64,000 nt of DNA, taken from the NCBI RefSeq assembly GCF_015291665.1, contig NZ_CP030048.1:6138001-6202000 (forward strand), given 5' to 3'. Below are positions 52,304-62,045 of the stretch, piece after piece; positions within the stretch are counted from its first letter, which is position 1; each line of letters starts with the position of its first letter. A model generated the notes under the pieces. The model saw nothing but the letters and a program-made list of their open reading frames with translations. It was not told where the DNA came from and made no database searches. The DNA comes from Bradyrhizobium sp. CCBAU 53338 (lineage in GTDB: Bacteria; Pseudomonadota; Alphaproteobacteria; Rhizobiales; Xanthobacteraceae). A program made the translations under genes and the position numbers.

Positions 52304-55300
52304 TCACCACGTGTCGATACACGGCCGCTTCTTCTCGGTCCGCGTCGGCGGCTTCGGCACAGTCCGGAGGCCCGCCATGATCCAGCGCCGCGTCTCCGCG
52401 GGATCGATCACGTTGTCGATCTCGAACACCGAGGCGATCGAGACCGCCTTGCCGTTGGCATAGAGCTCGGCGACCTTATTGCGGTAATAGGTCTCGCGTT
52501 CCTCGGGATCAGCGATCGCCTCCATCTCCTTGCGGAAACCGAGCCGGACGTAGCCTTCCAGGCCCATGCCGCCGAACTCGCCGGTCGGCCAGGCTGCGGT
52601 GAAGAACGAGGCGTGGAAACCGCCGCCGATCATGGATTGTGCGCCGAGGCCATAGCCCTTGCGCAGCACGATGCCGAACAGCGGCACGGTGAGGCTCGCG
52701 CCTGTCACGAACATGCGCGAGACATGACGTACGATCGCGGTTTTCTCGGCTTCCGGGCCGACCATGAAGCCAGGCGTATCGCAGAGCGAGACAACAGGCA
52801 GGTCGAAGGCATCGCAAAGCTGGAGGAAGCGCGCGGCCTTGTCGCCGGCATCGGCGTCGATGGCGCCGCCGAGATGGCGCGGATTGTTGGCGATCAGGCC
52901 GAACGGCTTGCCCTCGATCCGGATCAGCGCGGTGATCATGCCGACACCGTAGTCGCGGCGCAGCTCCAGCACCGAATCTTTGTCGGCGACGAGATCGATC
53001 ACGCTGCGGATGTCGTAAACGCGCAGGCGGTTCTCGGGGATGGCGCGGCGAAGCAGGCGCTGGTCTGCCGCTTCCCAGTTCGTCACCGCGCCCTGGAAAT
53101 AGGACAGATATTTTTGCGCGACCGATGTCGCCTCCTCCTCGTCCTCGACAAGGATGTCGATGACGCCGTTCGGCGACTGGAACGAGACGGGGCCGACCTC
53201 GGCCGGGTGATAGACGCCGAGGCCACCGCCTTCGATCATGGCGGGACCGCCCATGCCGATCGAGGCGTTCCTCGTGGCGATGATGACATCGCAGCAGCCG
53301 AGCATCGCGGCATTGCCGGCGAAGCAATAGCCGGAGACGACGCCGATCACGGGCACGAGGCCGGAGAGCCTTGCAAACTGCACGAAGGACGGGCCGTCCA
53401 GGCCGGTCATGCCGAGCCGGTCGGTGTCGCCGGGCCGGCCGCCGCCGCCCTCGGCGTAAAACACCAGCGGCACCCGCCAGTCTTCCGCCAAGGTCAGCAT
53501 GCGGTCGATCTTCTTGTGGTTCATGTGGCCCTGCGTGCCCGCCAGCACGGTGTAGTCATAGGCCACGACGATGCAGCGCGCGGCGTCTCCGCCGAACTTT
53601 TCGGCGTTGACGGTGGCAACACCCATCACGAGGCCATCGGCCGGCGTATTCTTGATGAGGTCGTCAAGCTTGCGCCGGCGCCGCTGCGCGGCGATGGCGA
53701 GGCTGCCGTACTCCATGAACGAGCCGTCGTCGACGAGCTGCGCGACATTCTCGCGCGCGGTACGCTGGTTGGTGTTGCGGCGGCGCTCGACCGAAGCGGG
53801 GCGGTTCGCATCGAGCGTGTTGGCCTGGCGCGCGATCAGTTCGGCAAGATCCGGGCGGATGTGGTCGAGATCGATGTCGGCTTCGGCCGCCGCGCTGTCA
53901 GCGGCAACATCGAGCGGCTCGAGATAGAGGATCGGCTCGCCATGCAGCAGTGTGACGCCATCGCCGGCCATGAGCCTCATGACGCGGCCGCCCTGCTCGG
54001 CCATCACGAGGTGCTCCATCTTCATGGACTCGATGACGGCGAGTTGCTGGCCCGGACGAACAATCTCGCCCTCCTTCACCTGGATGGTGACGATGGTCCC
54101 TTGCAAGGGCGCGGCTACCATCACCGCGCCCTCGGGGACGATCTGCGCGACGTGCGCCTCAGCGGCATGCGTGCCGCTTCGCTCGGCCGCGGCAAAGTAC
54201 AGCGGCTTGGCCGCGCCATCGGCCGCTTCGACGAGCTTTGCGATGTTGCGGTCGATGAAGTCGGTCGCGATCCGATTGGTCCTGAAATCGGGATGCGCCA
54301 GCACGGCCTGGAGGAAGGCGATGTTGGTGACGACGCCGTCGATCCGGAACTCACGCAGGGCGCGCGATGCTTTCGCCACGACATCATGCCAGGCTTCACC
54401 CGGCGTGTGCACAATGACCTTGGCGAGCAGGGAGTCGAAGGCCGCGCTGGTCTTGTAGCCGGCGTAACCAAAACTATCGACACGGACGCCGGGGCCGGAC
54501 GGCGGCTCGAACACGGCGAGCACGCCGCCGGTCGGATGCGTCGCGCCCGTCTCGTCCAGCGTCTCCATGTTGACGCGGAGCTGCATCGCATAGCCACGCG
54601 GCTTCGGGATCGAGCCCTGCGTCAGGCCGAGCGAGGCCAGCGATGCGCCCGCGGCAATCGCAAACTGGGCGCGAACGAGGTCCAGGCCGAGCACTTCTTC
54701 CGTCACGGTGTGCTCGACCTGGAGCCGTGGATTGGCCTCGATGAAGGCAAAGCTGTCCTCGGCGGTGCCGTCGACCAGGAATTCGAACGTGCCGAGATTG
54801 TCGTAAGACGCCGCCGTCGCAAGCTGCTTTGCCGACTCGATGATGCGGCCGCGCAAGGTCTCGCTCAGCGACGGGCTCGGCGCCACCTCGATCAGCTTCT
54901 GATGCCGGCGCTGGATAGTGCATTCGCGCTCCCAGAGATGAGAGATTGCACCGTGGCGGTCGCCGATGATCTGCACCTCGATGTGACGCGCCTGCCGGAT
55001 CAACCGCTCGGCATAGACGCCGTCGAAGCCGAACGCCGCCCTGGCCTCGGACTGGCAGCGCGCATAGGCTTCAGCGAGATCGGCCGAGTTCTCGACGACA
55101 CGCATGCCGCGACCGCCGCCGCCGGCCATCGCCTTGATCACGATCGCCGCATTGGCTCCAAGCGAGGTGAAAAACGCGGAGATCTCGTCGAGCGACGACG
55201 GACCACTGGTGCCGGCGATCACAGGCACGCCGCAGCGCTTTGCCAGTTGCCGTGCGGCAACCTTGTCGCCGAACAGTTCCAGCGCGGCCGGCTTCGGCCC

Positions 55301-55609
55301 AACGAACACGATGCCTGCATCGGCACTGGCTTTTGCGAACGCCGCGTTCTCGCTGAGGAAGCCGTAGCCGGGATGCACGGCATCGCAGCCCGCACTCTTC
55401 GCCGCCTTCACTACAGCGTCGATGTCGAGATAAGCCCGCGCGCCGCGGCCGGGGATCTCGACGGCCTCGTCGGCCACGCGCACATGCAGCGAGAGCGCAT
55501 CGTCCGCGGGATGGATCGCGACCGTCGCGATGCCGGCGTCGGCCGCGGCGCGCGCGATGCGGATGGCGATCTCGCCGCGATTGGCGATCAGGAGCTTTTT
55601 GAACGACAT
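52304..55609 (-). CDS. Single-chain biotin-dependent acyl-CoA carboxylase (LCC-type)
   Basis: A 1101-residue all-in-one carboxylase. Residues 1-450 are a biotin carboxylase (MSFKKLLIANRGEIAIRI, KAMAGGGGRGMRVV, IEANPRLQVEHTVTEE). A biotinyl domain follows with the biotin Lys530 in VIESMKMEHLV, then a carboxyltransferase of two crotonase-like halves (GYCFAGNAAMLGCCDVIIAT and YGLGAQSMIGGGFHASFF). Single-polypeptide enzymes of this size, known from mycobacteria and Rhodopseudomonas, carboxylate acyl-CoAs and are called long-chain acyl-CoA carboxylases. ATG 55609 gives a clean start; the longer frame to 55744 does not. The acyl-CoA ligase gene is 11 nt upstream. Confidence 0.92.
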   Translation of the reverse strand: MSFKKLLIANRGEIAIRIARAAADAGIATVAIHPADDALSLHVRVADEAVEIPGRGARAYLDIDAVVKAAKSAGCDAVHPGYGFLSENAAFAKASADAGIVFVGPKPAALELFGDKVAARQLAKRCGVPVIAGTSGPSSLDEISAFFTSLGANAAIVIKAMAGGGGRGMRVVENSADLAEAYARCQSEARAAFGFDGVYAERLIRQARHIEVQIIGDRHGAISHLWERECTIQRRHQKLIEVAPSPSLSETLRGRIIESAKQLATAASYDNLGTFEFLVDGTAEDSFAFIEANPRLQVEHTVTEEVLGLDLVRAQFAIAAGASLASLGLTQGSIPKPRGYAMQLRVNMETLDETGATHPTGGVLAVFEPPSGPGVRVDSFGYAGYKTSAAFDSLLAKVIVHTPGEAWHDVVAKASRALREFRIDGVVTNIAFLQAVLAHPDFRTNRIATDFIDRNIAKLVEAADGAAKPLYFAAAERSGTHAAEAHVAQIVPEGAVMVAAPLQGTIVTIQVKEGEIVRPGQQLAVIESMKMEHLVMAEQGGRVMRLMAGDGVTLLHGEPILYLEPLDVAADSAAAEADIDLDHIRPDLAELIARQANTLDANRPASVERRRNTNQRTARENVAQLVDDGSFMEYGSLAIAAQRRRRKLDDLIKNTPADGLVMGVATVNAEKFGGDAARCIVVAYDYTVLAGTQGHMNHKKIDRMLTLAEDWRVPLVFYAEGGGGRPGDTDRLGMTGLDGPSFVQFARLSGLVPVIGVVSGYCFAGNAAMLGCCDVIIATRNASIGMGGPAMIEGGGLGVYHPAEVGPVSFQSPNGVIDILVEDEEEATSVAQKYLSYFQGAVTNWEAADQRLLRRAIPENRLRVYDIRSVIDLVADKDSVLELRRDYGVGMITALIRIEGKPFGLIANNPRHLGGAIDADAGDKAARFLQLCDAFDLPVVSLCDTPGFMVGPEAEKTAIVRHVSRMFVTGASLTVPLFGIVLRKGYGLGAQSMIGGGFHASFFTAAWPTGEFGGMGLEGYVRLGFRKEMEAIADPEERETYYRNKVAELYANGKAVSIASVFEIDNVIDPAETRRWIMAGLRTVPKPPTRTEKKRPCIDTW

Positions 55610-55620
55610 CGGTCTCTCAC

Positions 55621-57342
55621 TCAGACTGAGGCAGGCTGGTTCGGGTTGAGGTCCTGCTTCTTCACCTTGCCCGTGGCCGTCAGCGGCAGGGCTTCGATGA
55701 TGCGGACTTCCGGGACCTTGTAGACGGCCATGCGCTCGGCACACCAGGCGCGGAGATCTTCCGCCGAAATGGTACCGACCGCCTCCGGTTTGAGCTGGAT
55801 ATAGGCCACCGGCACCTGCCCCTTGTCGGGATCGTCGCGTCCGACGACGCCCGAACCCAGCACTTTCGGATGCTGGCCGAGCAGCGCCTCGATCTCCGGC
55901 GGAAACACGCTCATGCCCTTGACCTTCAGCATCTCCTTGCGACGGCCGAGGAAATGCAGGAAGCCGTCCCTGTCGATGGTGCCGATGTCGCCGGTACGGA
56001 GCCAGCCGTCGATCAGCGACTCCGTGGTCGCCTCAGGCTTGTTCCAGTAGCTCTTGAGCAGCGATGGCGTTCGCACGCGGATTTCGCCTTCCGCGCCGAG
56101 CGGCAACAGCGCGCCGGTCTCGAAATCGGTGATCTTGAACTCGGCGCCGGGGACCGGCAGGCCGACGAAGATCGGCTGGTTGTTGAGATCGAAATCGTCC
56201 TCCTGGAAGCCTGCCGTGAACGTGTTGGAGGTGTGGGTCTCCGTCATGCCCCAGGCCGCTTCCATCAGGATCGTACCGGTGAGGTCCTTCCAGCGCTTGC
56301 GATAGTCGGCGTTGAGCTTCTTGACGAAGGAGACGACGCGGACCTGCTCGAGCGACGACAGGTCGAACTCGTTCCAGCGCGGATGGTCCATCAGCTCGAC
56401 GGCGCCATCGACCGGCATCGCGGTGATCGTGACCTTGTACTTGTCGATCGCCGCCATCGCGCCGACGGCGTCCCACCGCGCCAGCAGCACCAGCGTCCCG
56501 CCGGAGAACAGCGGGAAGATCAGGCCGAAATTCTCGCCGGCAATCCAGAACTCCGGAAAGAACGACAGGAAGACGCTGCTTTCGTCCGACAGCACCGAGA
56601 TGCCGTAATTGGCCGCCGCCGTATAGACCATGTCGCGATGGGTGTGGACGCAGCCCTTGGGCATGCCGGTGGTACCGCCGGTGTAGTTGAGCGCGGCGAC
56701 CTCATCGAGGGCGGGCGGCGGCAGCGGCGATGGTGCAGGCATTGCGGCAAGTGCTGGGAGCAGGTCAGTTGCTCCTGAAACCGCGATCCGCGGCGCTCGG
56801 ATCGAGTCCGGCGTGGGAAACGCCGGCGTCGCCGGCACGACGTCGGCGAAGCTGGTGGCGATGATCTCGCGCAGGCTCACCTCACCTCGGACCTGCTCGA
56901 CGACGGGGATGAGCTGATCCAATGCCACTATCACCTCGGCCTTGGTGTCGTTGAGTTCGTAGGACAGTTCGAACGCGCGCGACAGCGGGCTCACGGGAAC
57001 GTGGACCGCACCGAGCTTCAATATGCCGAAGAACACGATGTGGAATTGCGGGCAGTTCGGCAGAAAGACGGCGACGCGATCGCCCTTCTGCACCCCCTTC
57101 GCCTGCAACAGCGCCGCAAAGCGGTCGCTCTGCTGATCGAGATCGGCATAGGTCGTGACGTGACCGTAGAAGATCACCGCAGGTCGCGTGGGACTTTGCC
57201 TCGCCCAGGCGCGAAGATATTCAGTCAGGGGAACTTCGCCATGCAGATAGTTCGGCGAACGCGGCATGCCCTTGGGCCAGGCCTTCTCCCACAAACCGTG
57301 CAAGGTGGCGAGGTAGTCCTTTTCATCGAGGCCTGCACTCAT
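55621..57342 (-). CDS. AMP-forming acyl-CoA synthetase
   Basis: A 573-residue ANL-superfamily ligase: LNYTGGTTGMPKGCVHTHRD is the P-loop, ILMEAAWGMTETHTSN the A5 motif, WLRTGDIGTIDRDGFLHFLGR A8 region, and the terminal TGKVKKQDL carries the catalytic Lys. The start ATG 57342 has GGGAAAG upstream. The gene ends 11 nt before the carboxylase start, so the two are almost surely one transcript: the ligase would make the acyl-CoA that the carboxylase uses. Confidence 0.93.
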   Translation of the reverse strand: MSAGLDEKDYLATLHGLWEKAWPKGMPRSPNYLHGEVPLTEYLRAWARQSPTRPAVIFYGHVTTYADLDQQSDRFAALLQAKGVQKGDRVAVFLPNCPQFHIVFFGILKLGAVHVPVSPLSRAFELSYELNDTKAEVIVALDQLIPVVEQVRGEVSLREIIATSFADVVPATPAFPTPDSIRAPRIAVSGATDLLPALAAMPAPSPLPPPALDEVAALNYTGGTTGMPKGCVHTHRDMVYTAAANYGISVLSDESSVFLSFFPEFWIAGENFGLIFPLFSGGTLVLLARWDAVGAMAAIDKYKVTITAMPVDGAVELMDHPRWNEFDLSSLEQVRVVSFVKKLNADYRKRWKDLTGTILMEAAWGMTETHTSNTFTAGFQEDDFDLNNQPIFVGLPVPGAEFKITDFETGALLPLGAEGEIRVRTPSLLKSYWNKPEATTESLIDGWLRTGDIGTIDRDGFLHFLGRRKEMLKVKGMSVFPPEIEALLGQHPKVLGSGVVGRDDPDKGQVPVAYIQLKPEAVGTISAEDLRAWCAERMAVYKVPEVRIIEALPLTATGKVKKQDLNPNQPASV

Positions 57343-57481
57343 GACGTCTTTCCCGGATAACTTTTCCATACGTCGGCACGCGCGCGCCGACAATCGACAT
57401 CGTTACAGGTCGAGCACGGCAAAGGTCATGTCAAGGAAAACAGTCTTCCGCATCACGGCCGATGCCGCGACGCGGAAAATG

Positions 57482-58153
57482 CTACGCCCTCACGAGGCGG
57501 ATGATCCGCGCCACCGCGGAGGGGATCGGCGCGATGACAGGCACGGTGAACATCGACTGCAGCTCGCGAGCGACCTCACCCAGCGGGCCACCGCCGATGA
57601 CGACGGCATCGGCTCCATCCTGCGCGATGCAGGCCTCGACTGCATCGGCAAGAGCCGAGCGGAGCCGCGACGGATCGCGCATCAAGACTTGCGGATCGCC
57701 CGCGGCGAAGCGGGCACCGGTGTAGCGGGACCGCAATTCCAGTGCGTCCGGCAGCGCGTCGATCTTCGCCTTCAGCTGCGGCGTCGTGGTCGCGACGCCA
57801 AAACGACGACCACCCTCGGCAGCCGCCAGCATCGCAGACTCTCCGATGCCGACCGCGGGCAGCGTCATCGCCGCCTTGATCCCCGCAAGGCCGGGATCGC
57901 CGAACGCGGAAACGATGATGCCTTCACAAGACATTTGATGCGCCAGCGCGATCTCCTCGACCTCGGCCGCGGCCGCATCCAGCGCGTCGGGTGTCACGAT
58001 CATCTGGGGCGCACGCGTTGCCGTGGCGCCGATGATGTCGAAATCATCGGGGGCGGCAGACTTCGCGATGGCGACCATCATGGCGGTGGTCGCCTCATTG
58101 CTGTTCGGATTGATCAGGAGGATGCGCGCGCGGCGATCGGATGTCGGCCCCAT
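57482..58153 (-). CDS. Asp/Glu/hydantoin-racemase-fold protein without the catalytic cysteines
   Basis: A 223-residue protein of the Asp/Glu racemase fold: ILLINPNSNEATTAMM, then SAFGDPGLAGI and AVVIGGGPLGEVAREL with PVIAPIPSAVARI. In functional hydantoin/allantoin racemases the first motif is CFGDPGL-like and the second VLGCAGM-like; here Ala and Gly take the place of both cysteines. So the cofactor-free two-Cys racemisation mechanism is not possible, and the protein likely has a different activity or is a binding protein. Sequence is intact with no frameshift. Confidence 0.85.
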   Translation of the reverse strand: MGPTSDRRARILLINPNSNEATTAMMVAIAKSAAPDDFDIIGATATRAPQMIVTPDALDAAAAEVEEIALAHQMSCEGIIVSAFGDPGLAGIKAAMTLPAVGIGESAMLAAAEGGRRFGVATTTPQLKAKIDALPDALELRSRYTGARFAAGDPQVLMRDPSRLRSALADAVEACIAQDGADAVVIGGGPLGEVARELQSMFTVPVIAPIPSAVARIIRLVRA

Positions 58154-58165
58154 CCCCCTGCTAAC

Positions 58166-59848
58166 CTAGGCCGCCCGCACGCCGGCAACGAAGGCGCTGA
58201 CCTCGTTCTCCAGCGATTGCAGCTTCTGGGTCAACCGTCCGCTCGACTGCAGCACGAGGCCGGCGGCCTGACCGGTCTCGGCTGTCGCGTCGGTGACGCC
58301 GGAAATGTTTTGCGAGACTTGGTCCGTGCCGGAGGCTGCTTCCCGCACGCTATGGGCAATCGCTTGCGTCGCGGCGCCCTGCTCTTCGACCGCGGCGGCG
58401 ATCGACGAGGAGATCTCGTTGACCTCCATGATGGTCTTGCGAATGCTGTCGATGTTGCCGACGACCTGGTTGGTCTCGGCCTGGATCGCGGTGATCTGCG
58501 AACCGATCTCGTCGGTCGCCTTCGCGGTCTGGCTCGCCAGCGATTTCACCTCGCTCGCGACCACGGCAAAGCCCTTGCCGGCCTCGCCGGCGCGCGCCGC
58601 CTCGATCGTCGCATTGAGCGCGAGCAGATTGGTCTGTGAGGCGATCTGGTTGATGAGATCGATGACCTCGCCGATCTTGTGCGCCGCCGCGGCGAGCCCT
58701 TGTACGGTGTCGTTGGTGCGCTGGCCGTCGGCGGCCGCCTTGTCGGCGACCGTTGCCGCCTGTGCAACGCGCTGGCTGATCTCGGTGATCGAGGCCGACA
58801 GCTGCCCGGCGGCCGACGCCACGGTCTGCACATTGTTCGACGCCTGCTGGCAGGCGGTGGCGACGAAGCTCGCGCGGTCGGTCGCCTTGTCAGCGGTCTC
58901 CGACATGCCCTGGGCGGCCTGCTGCATCGCGCGCGCCTCGTTGAAGACGTCGCGAACCACGGCCTGGACACTCGCCTCGAACCTGCCGGCGAGATCCGCC
59001 ATCGTCTTGCGCTTCTCGTCGTCGGTGCGCAGCTTCGTCTCCTGCTGCTCGGCATGCATCCGGCCCACGGCCGACGCGTTGTCCTTGAACACGGCCAGTG
59101 CCTTGGCGAGCCCGCCGACTTCGTCCCTGCGGTCGGTATAGGGCACCTCGAACGCACTGTCGCCGGAGGCGAGGCGTTCGGTCAGGTCCGTGATTTTCGC
59201 CAGCGGCCGCGTCACGCTGCGACCGATCGCGAAGGACGCGCCGAGCACGAGCACGAGCACCGCAAGACACACCAGGCCGAAGGTCATCGCATCCTGGCGG
59301 AAGACGGCGTCGACGTCGTCGAGATAGATGCCGGTGCCGATGATCCAGCCCCAGGGCGCAAAGCCCTTCACATAGGAGATCTTCCCGACCGGCTGCTCGA
59401 AGCCCGGCTTCGGCCAGAGGTAGCTGTAGAAGCCCGCGCCCTGTTTCTTGACGACATCGACGAAGCCGAGGAACAGCGCGTTGCCGGAGGGGTCCTTCAT
59501 CCCGGCAAGATCCTTGCCGTCAAGCTCGGGCTTGATCGGGTGCATGACCATCCTGGGGGTCATGTCGTTGATCCAGAAATACTCGACCTTGTCGTAGCGA
59601 AGGCTCTTGATCTCCGCCATGGCGCCGGCCTGCGCCTGCTCGCGCGACAGCTTTCCGTCGCTCTCGAGCTTCTGGTAATGCGCGAGGATTCCATAGCCGA
59701 CATCGACCATGTGTTGCGTCTTGGCCTGGCGGTCGGCGATCATCTGGCTGCGCAGTGTCGACAGCGCGATCGGCGCGAGTGCGATCATGCCGAGGAGGCT
59801 GATGCCGACAATGAGAACCAGCTTGAAACTGATGCGGGAGAAAATCAT
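58166..59848 (-). CDS. Methyl-accepting chemotaxis protein with single Cache domain
   Basis: A 560-residue chemoreceptor: transmembrane helix at 8-30, a periplasmic single Cache (sCache_2-like) domain (LRYDKVEYFWINDM, RMVMHPIKPELDGKDL, KGFAPWGWIIGTGIYLDDVD), a second membrane helix, HAMP region and a cytoplasmic signalling domain with the conserved hairpin SQTNLLALNATIEAARAGE. sCache_2 domains generally bind small carboxylic acids. ATG 59848 is preferred to the TTG at 59884. Position near catabolic genes suggests that it senses an organic acid, but no proof. Confidence 0.94.
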   Translation of the reverse strand: MIFSRISFKLVLIVGISLLGMIALAPIALSTLRSQMIADRQAKTQHMVDVGYGILAHYQKLESDGKLSREQAQAGAMAEIKSLRYDKVEYFWINDMTPRMVMHPIKPELDGKDLAGMKDPSGNALFLGFVDVVKKQGAGFYSYLWPKPGFEQPVGKISYVKGFAPWGWIIGTGIYLDDVDAVFRQDAMTFGLVCLAVLVLVLGASFAIGRSVTRPLAKITDLTERLASGDSAFEVPYTDRRDEVGGLAKALAVFKDNASAVGRMHAEQQETKLRTDDEKRKTMADLAGRFEASVQAVVRDVFNEARAMQQAAQGMSETADKATDRASFVATACQQASNNVQTVASAAGQLSASITEISQRVAQAATVADKAAADGQRTNDTVQGLAAAAHKIGEVIDLINQIASQTNLLALNATIEAARAGEAGKGFAVVASEVKSLASQTAKATDEIGSQITAIQAETNQVVGNIDSIRKTIMEVNEISSSIAAAVEEQGAATQAIAHSVREAASGTDQVSQNISGVTDATAETGQAAGLVLQSSGRLTQKLQSLENEVSAFVAGVRAA

Positions 59849-60131
59849 CGGTGCTCGCGAGATCTGGCGGGGCTGATATGCCAATTTATCGCGATCCTCT
59901 TAGCAAAGCTTTAAGCATTCGGGTTCCCGTTGCCCCGCAAAATCGCGCGGGCGAGGCCGCTGGCATCCGGCGACGGAGGGGTCGGCCGCATCCGGGATGA
60001 AGCTCTTTAGAACTGGAAGACCTCGATATCGTCGCTCCGAACGTTGACTTGCAGAGGACCCTGGCGGAACGATCGGCGCAGATCGTCAGCGCCGGACAGC
60101 GGCGTGAGCGCAGCCGGACGCGAGAGGCACA

Positions 60132-60341
60132 ATGCATCAACCGACATCTTCGGGGTCTCCCGACCTCACCGTGCCGAGCGCCGTGCCTTCGCTGGAGGAC
60201 ATCATCGAGGTCTTTGCCTGCACGGCGCACACGGCCATCGAGGTTCATTGTCCCACCGGCCTGACGATACCGGAGAGTGGGCACATCGCGCAGACGATGG
60301 CGATGAAGAGCCGGTTTGTCGGAAGCCCCACATTGCATTGA
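60132..60341 (+). CDS. Small hypothetical protein, 69 aa
   Basis: A 69-residue frame, LEDIIEVFACTAHTAIEVHC followed by PTGLTIPESGHIAQTM. Its stop codon overlaps the ATG of the next gene by 1 nt (TGATG at 60339-60343), which suggests that the two are translationally coupled. No recognised domain. Support rests on coupling and on G/C-biased third positions. Confidence 0.5.
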   Translation: MHQPTSSGSPDLTVPSAVPSLEDIIEVFACTAHTAIEVHCPTGLTIPESGHIAQTMAMKSRFVGSPTLH

Positions 60342-60754
60342 TGGGACCGTTCATGCAGGACACGCCGCGAAGCGTCGATGGCTGCGACGAGTTTTGCCGC
60401 GTCGCGCTGTCGCTGTTCCGGTTCATCGACGCTGCCTATGCGACCGGCGCCTCCGATTGCTGGGAAGCCGCCTATCGCTGCGCCGACGAAGCGCCCGGCA
60501 TCTCCGACAGCCCGCTGCTGGTCGCCCGCGTTGCCGCGCTGGTCAGGATCCTGCGCAGCGGGCGTCCCTGCCATCTCTGCTTCATGCCGCCGTCATGCAG
60601 GCGGCTGTCGAAGGACGAGACGGAATTGATGCGCCTGCTGGCCGTCGCGCGACGCAGGGAGGCTGGGGAGCTCAAAACGGTCGTAGGCCAACTCGTCGGG
60701 ATCGATCGGCAGGTTGCCGCCACGCGGGCAATCGCCGCGCTCGCAGTCTGCTGA
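60341..60754 (+). CDS. Hypothetical Cys-rich protein, 137 aa
   Basis: Starts at ATG 60341, coupled to the upstream short gene; ATG 60353 is a possible inner start. It has helical DGCDEFCRVALSLFRFIDAA and a CHLC pair (GRPCHLCFMPPSCRRLSKDE) that could bind a metal or form disulfides, then the conserved-looking ETELMRLLAVARRREAGE helix. No known family recognised. Not exported. Confidence 0.7.
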   Translation: MGPFMQDTPRSVDGCDEFCRVALSLFRFIDAAYATGASDCWEAAYRCADEAPGISDSPLLVARVAALVRILRSGRPCHLCFMPPSCRRLSKDETELMRLLAVARRREAGELKTVVGQLVGIDRQVAATRAIAALAVC

Positions 60755-60815
60755 TGCTTTCGGGGTGTCCAGTCGCTCCCCTCCTGAGCATTGATCGCCG
60801 GAAGGGTCTGATGGG

Positions 60816-61076
60816 GTGTGGCTCGAATGGATGCGTGCCAAGCTGTTCGTCAACACGCAGGGCAATGTGACCGAACGCAAGATGGCGGTCGACGTCTCCG
60901 AGGAGCTTGCGCGCAAGGGCCAGGAGGTGCGCGAGATGACGCGTGATCTCGACATGCTGAAAATCGACGTCGACGTGATCGACACGATGATCCGGCTGCG
61001 CGGCACACACGCCGCACCCGCGACCCACGCGGAAGATGCGGCGGAGAAGCCGGCCGAAGAACCGGACGGGGAATGA
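60816..61076 (+). CDS. Small helical protein, 86 aa
   Basis: An 86-residue protein from GTG 60816, with GGAAGGG 9 nt upstream (an inner ATG lies at 60831). MRAKLFVNTQGNVTERKMAV then a long charged helix ARKGQEVREMTRDLDMLKID, ending with an acidic tail. Function unknown. It converges on the COG0523 gene with a 30-nt gap. Confidence 0.68.
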   Translation: MWLEWMRAKLFVNTQGNVTERKMAVDVSEELARKGQEVREMTRDLDMLKIDVDVIDTMIRLRGTHAAPATHAEDAAEKPAEEPDGE

Positions 61077-61106
61077 GGCTGCAGCACGTCGAAGCTGCGT
61101 TTTCGC

Positions 61107-62042
61107 CTACGAATGGTCCTCGACCACGACACAAGTCTCCATGATCCCGTCGATCTCCGCCTTCGTCAGCACCCCGAGTTCGGCGATGAAGACGATCCGC
61201 GCGCGGGGCACGCCCGGTGCGGGTGCTTCGCCCGGCGCCAGCGTCGCGCGGCCTCCGGCGAGTTGGAACACCATCTGGCGGCCGGGCTGCTCGACCGTCT
61301 CGAACAGGCCCTTTGCGCGCGCCAATTTCGGCGCCAGCTTGCCGATCGCCTGCTGCAGGCGCGGCAGGGAGAGCGGCCGGTCGGAGGTCCAGCTCAACGT
61401 CTCGAAGCGCTCTTCCGACGGACGTTTCGGACCCGGCTCGCGCGGCGCGGGCGGGCGATCGCTCACGGGAAACAGCAGCGCTGATGGAATCTCGCCATGT
61501 TTGGCATCGACCACGACGGCAGGGACGCGCTGTGCGCGGATCGCCTCGCGCATCCGCAGGCCGGCGCCCTCGTCCGCCAGATCCAGCTTGCTCAACGCGA
61601 CGATATCGGCGACGCGCAGTTGCGACCGCATCAACGCGTCATTCAGGGCAGAAGGCGGCGTCGCGGCGTCCATCACGCACAGCACCGTCTCCAGCGGCGC
61701 CTCGCGCAGGATGACGGGGTCCATCAGATTGCGGACGATGTCGGCGGGGTCGGCGACGCCGCTGGTCTCGATGACGATGTACTCCGGCCTGGGATCACGC
61801 CGCAGCAGCGTCGAGAGCGTGCGGAGCAGATCGCCTTCGAGCGAACAGCAGATGCAGCCATTGCTGAGGCTGACCACGCCGTCGCTCGCGCCAGCGATCA
61901 GCTCCGCATCGATGTTGATCGCGCCGAAATCGTTGACGATGGCGGCGATCCGCCGCCCGTCCGCGTTCGCCAGCAGGTGATTGACGACCGTGGTCTTGCC
62001 CGCCCCCAGGAAGCCCGTGACCAGGAGAACGGGGACCGGCAT
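61107..62042 (-). CDS. COG0523 (CobW/ZNG1-type) GTPase, putative metallochaperone
   Basis: A 311-residue G3E P-loop GTPase. Walker A is VTGFLGAGKTTV, the diagnostic metal motif is GCICCSLEGDL (CxCC), IETSGVADP is the Walker B region and SKLDL the NKxD-like specificity loop. The C-terminal half is the usual COG0523 domain. Such proteins deliver Zn, Co or Fe. The start is only 3 nt after the stop of the amidohydrolase gene, making a two-gene operon in which the GTPase may load metal into that enzyme. Confidence 0.92.
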   Translation of the reverse strand: MPVPVLLVTGFLGAGKTTVVNHLLANADGRRIAAIVNDFGAINIDAELIAGASDGVVSLSNGCICCSLEGDLLRTLSTLLRRDPRPEYIVIETSGVADPADIVRNLMDPVILREAPLETVLCVMDAATPPSALNDALMRSQLRVADIVALSKLDLADEGAGLRMREAIRAQRVPAVVVDAKHGEIPSALLFPVSDRPPAPREPGPKRPSEERFETLSWTSDRPLSLPRLQQAIGKLAPKLARAKGLFETVEQPGRQMVFQLAGGRATLAPGEAPAPGVPRARIVFIAELGVLTKAEIDGIMETCVVVEDHS

Positions 62043-62045
62043 GGA

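Noticed and set aside
52232..55723. A 1163-codon plus-strand frame
   Set aside because: Antisense to the acyl-CoA carboxylase gene; composition rich in Arg, Ala, His and Asp with no motif.
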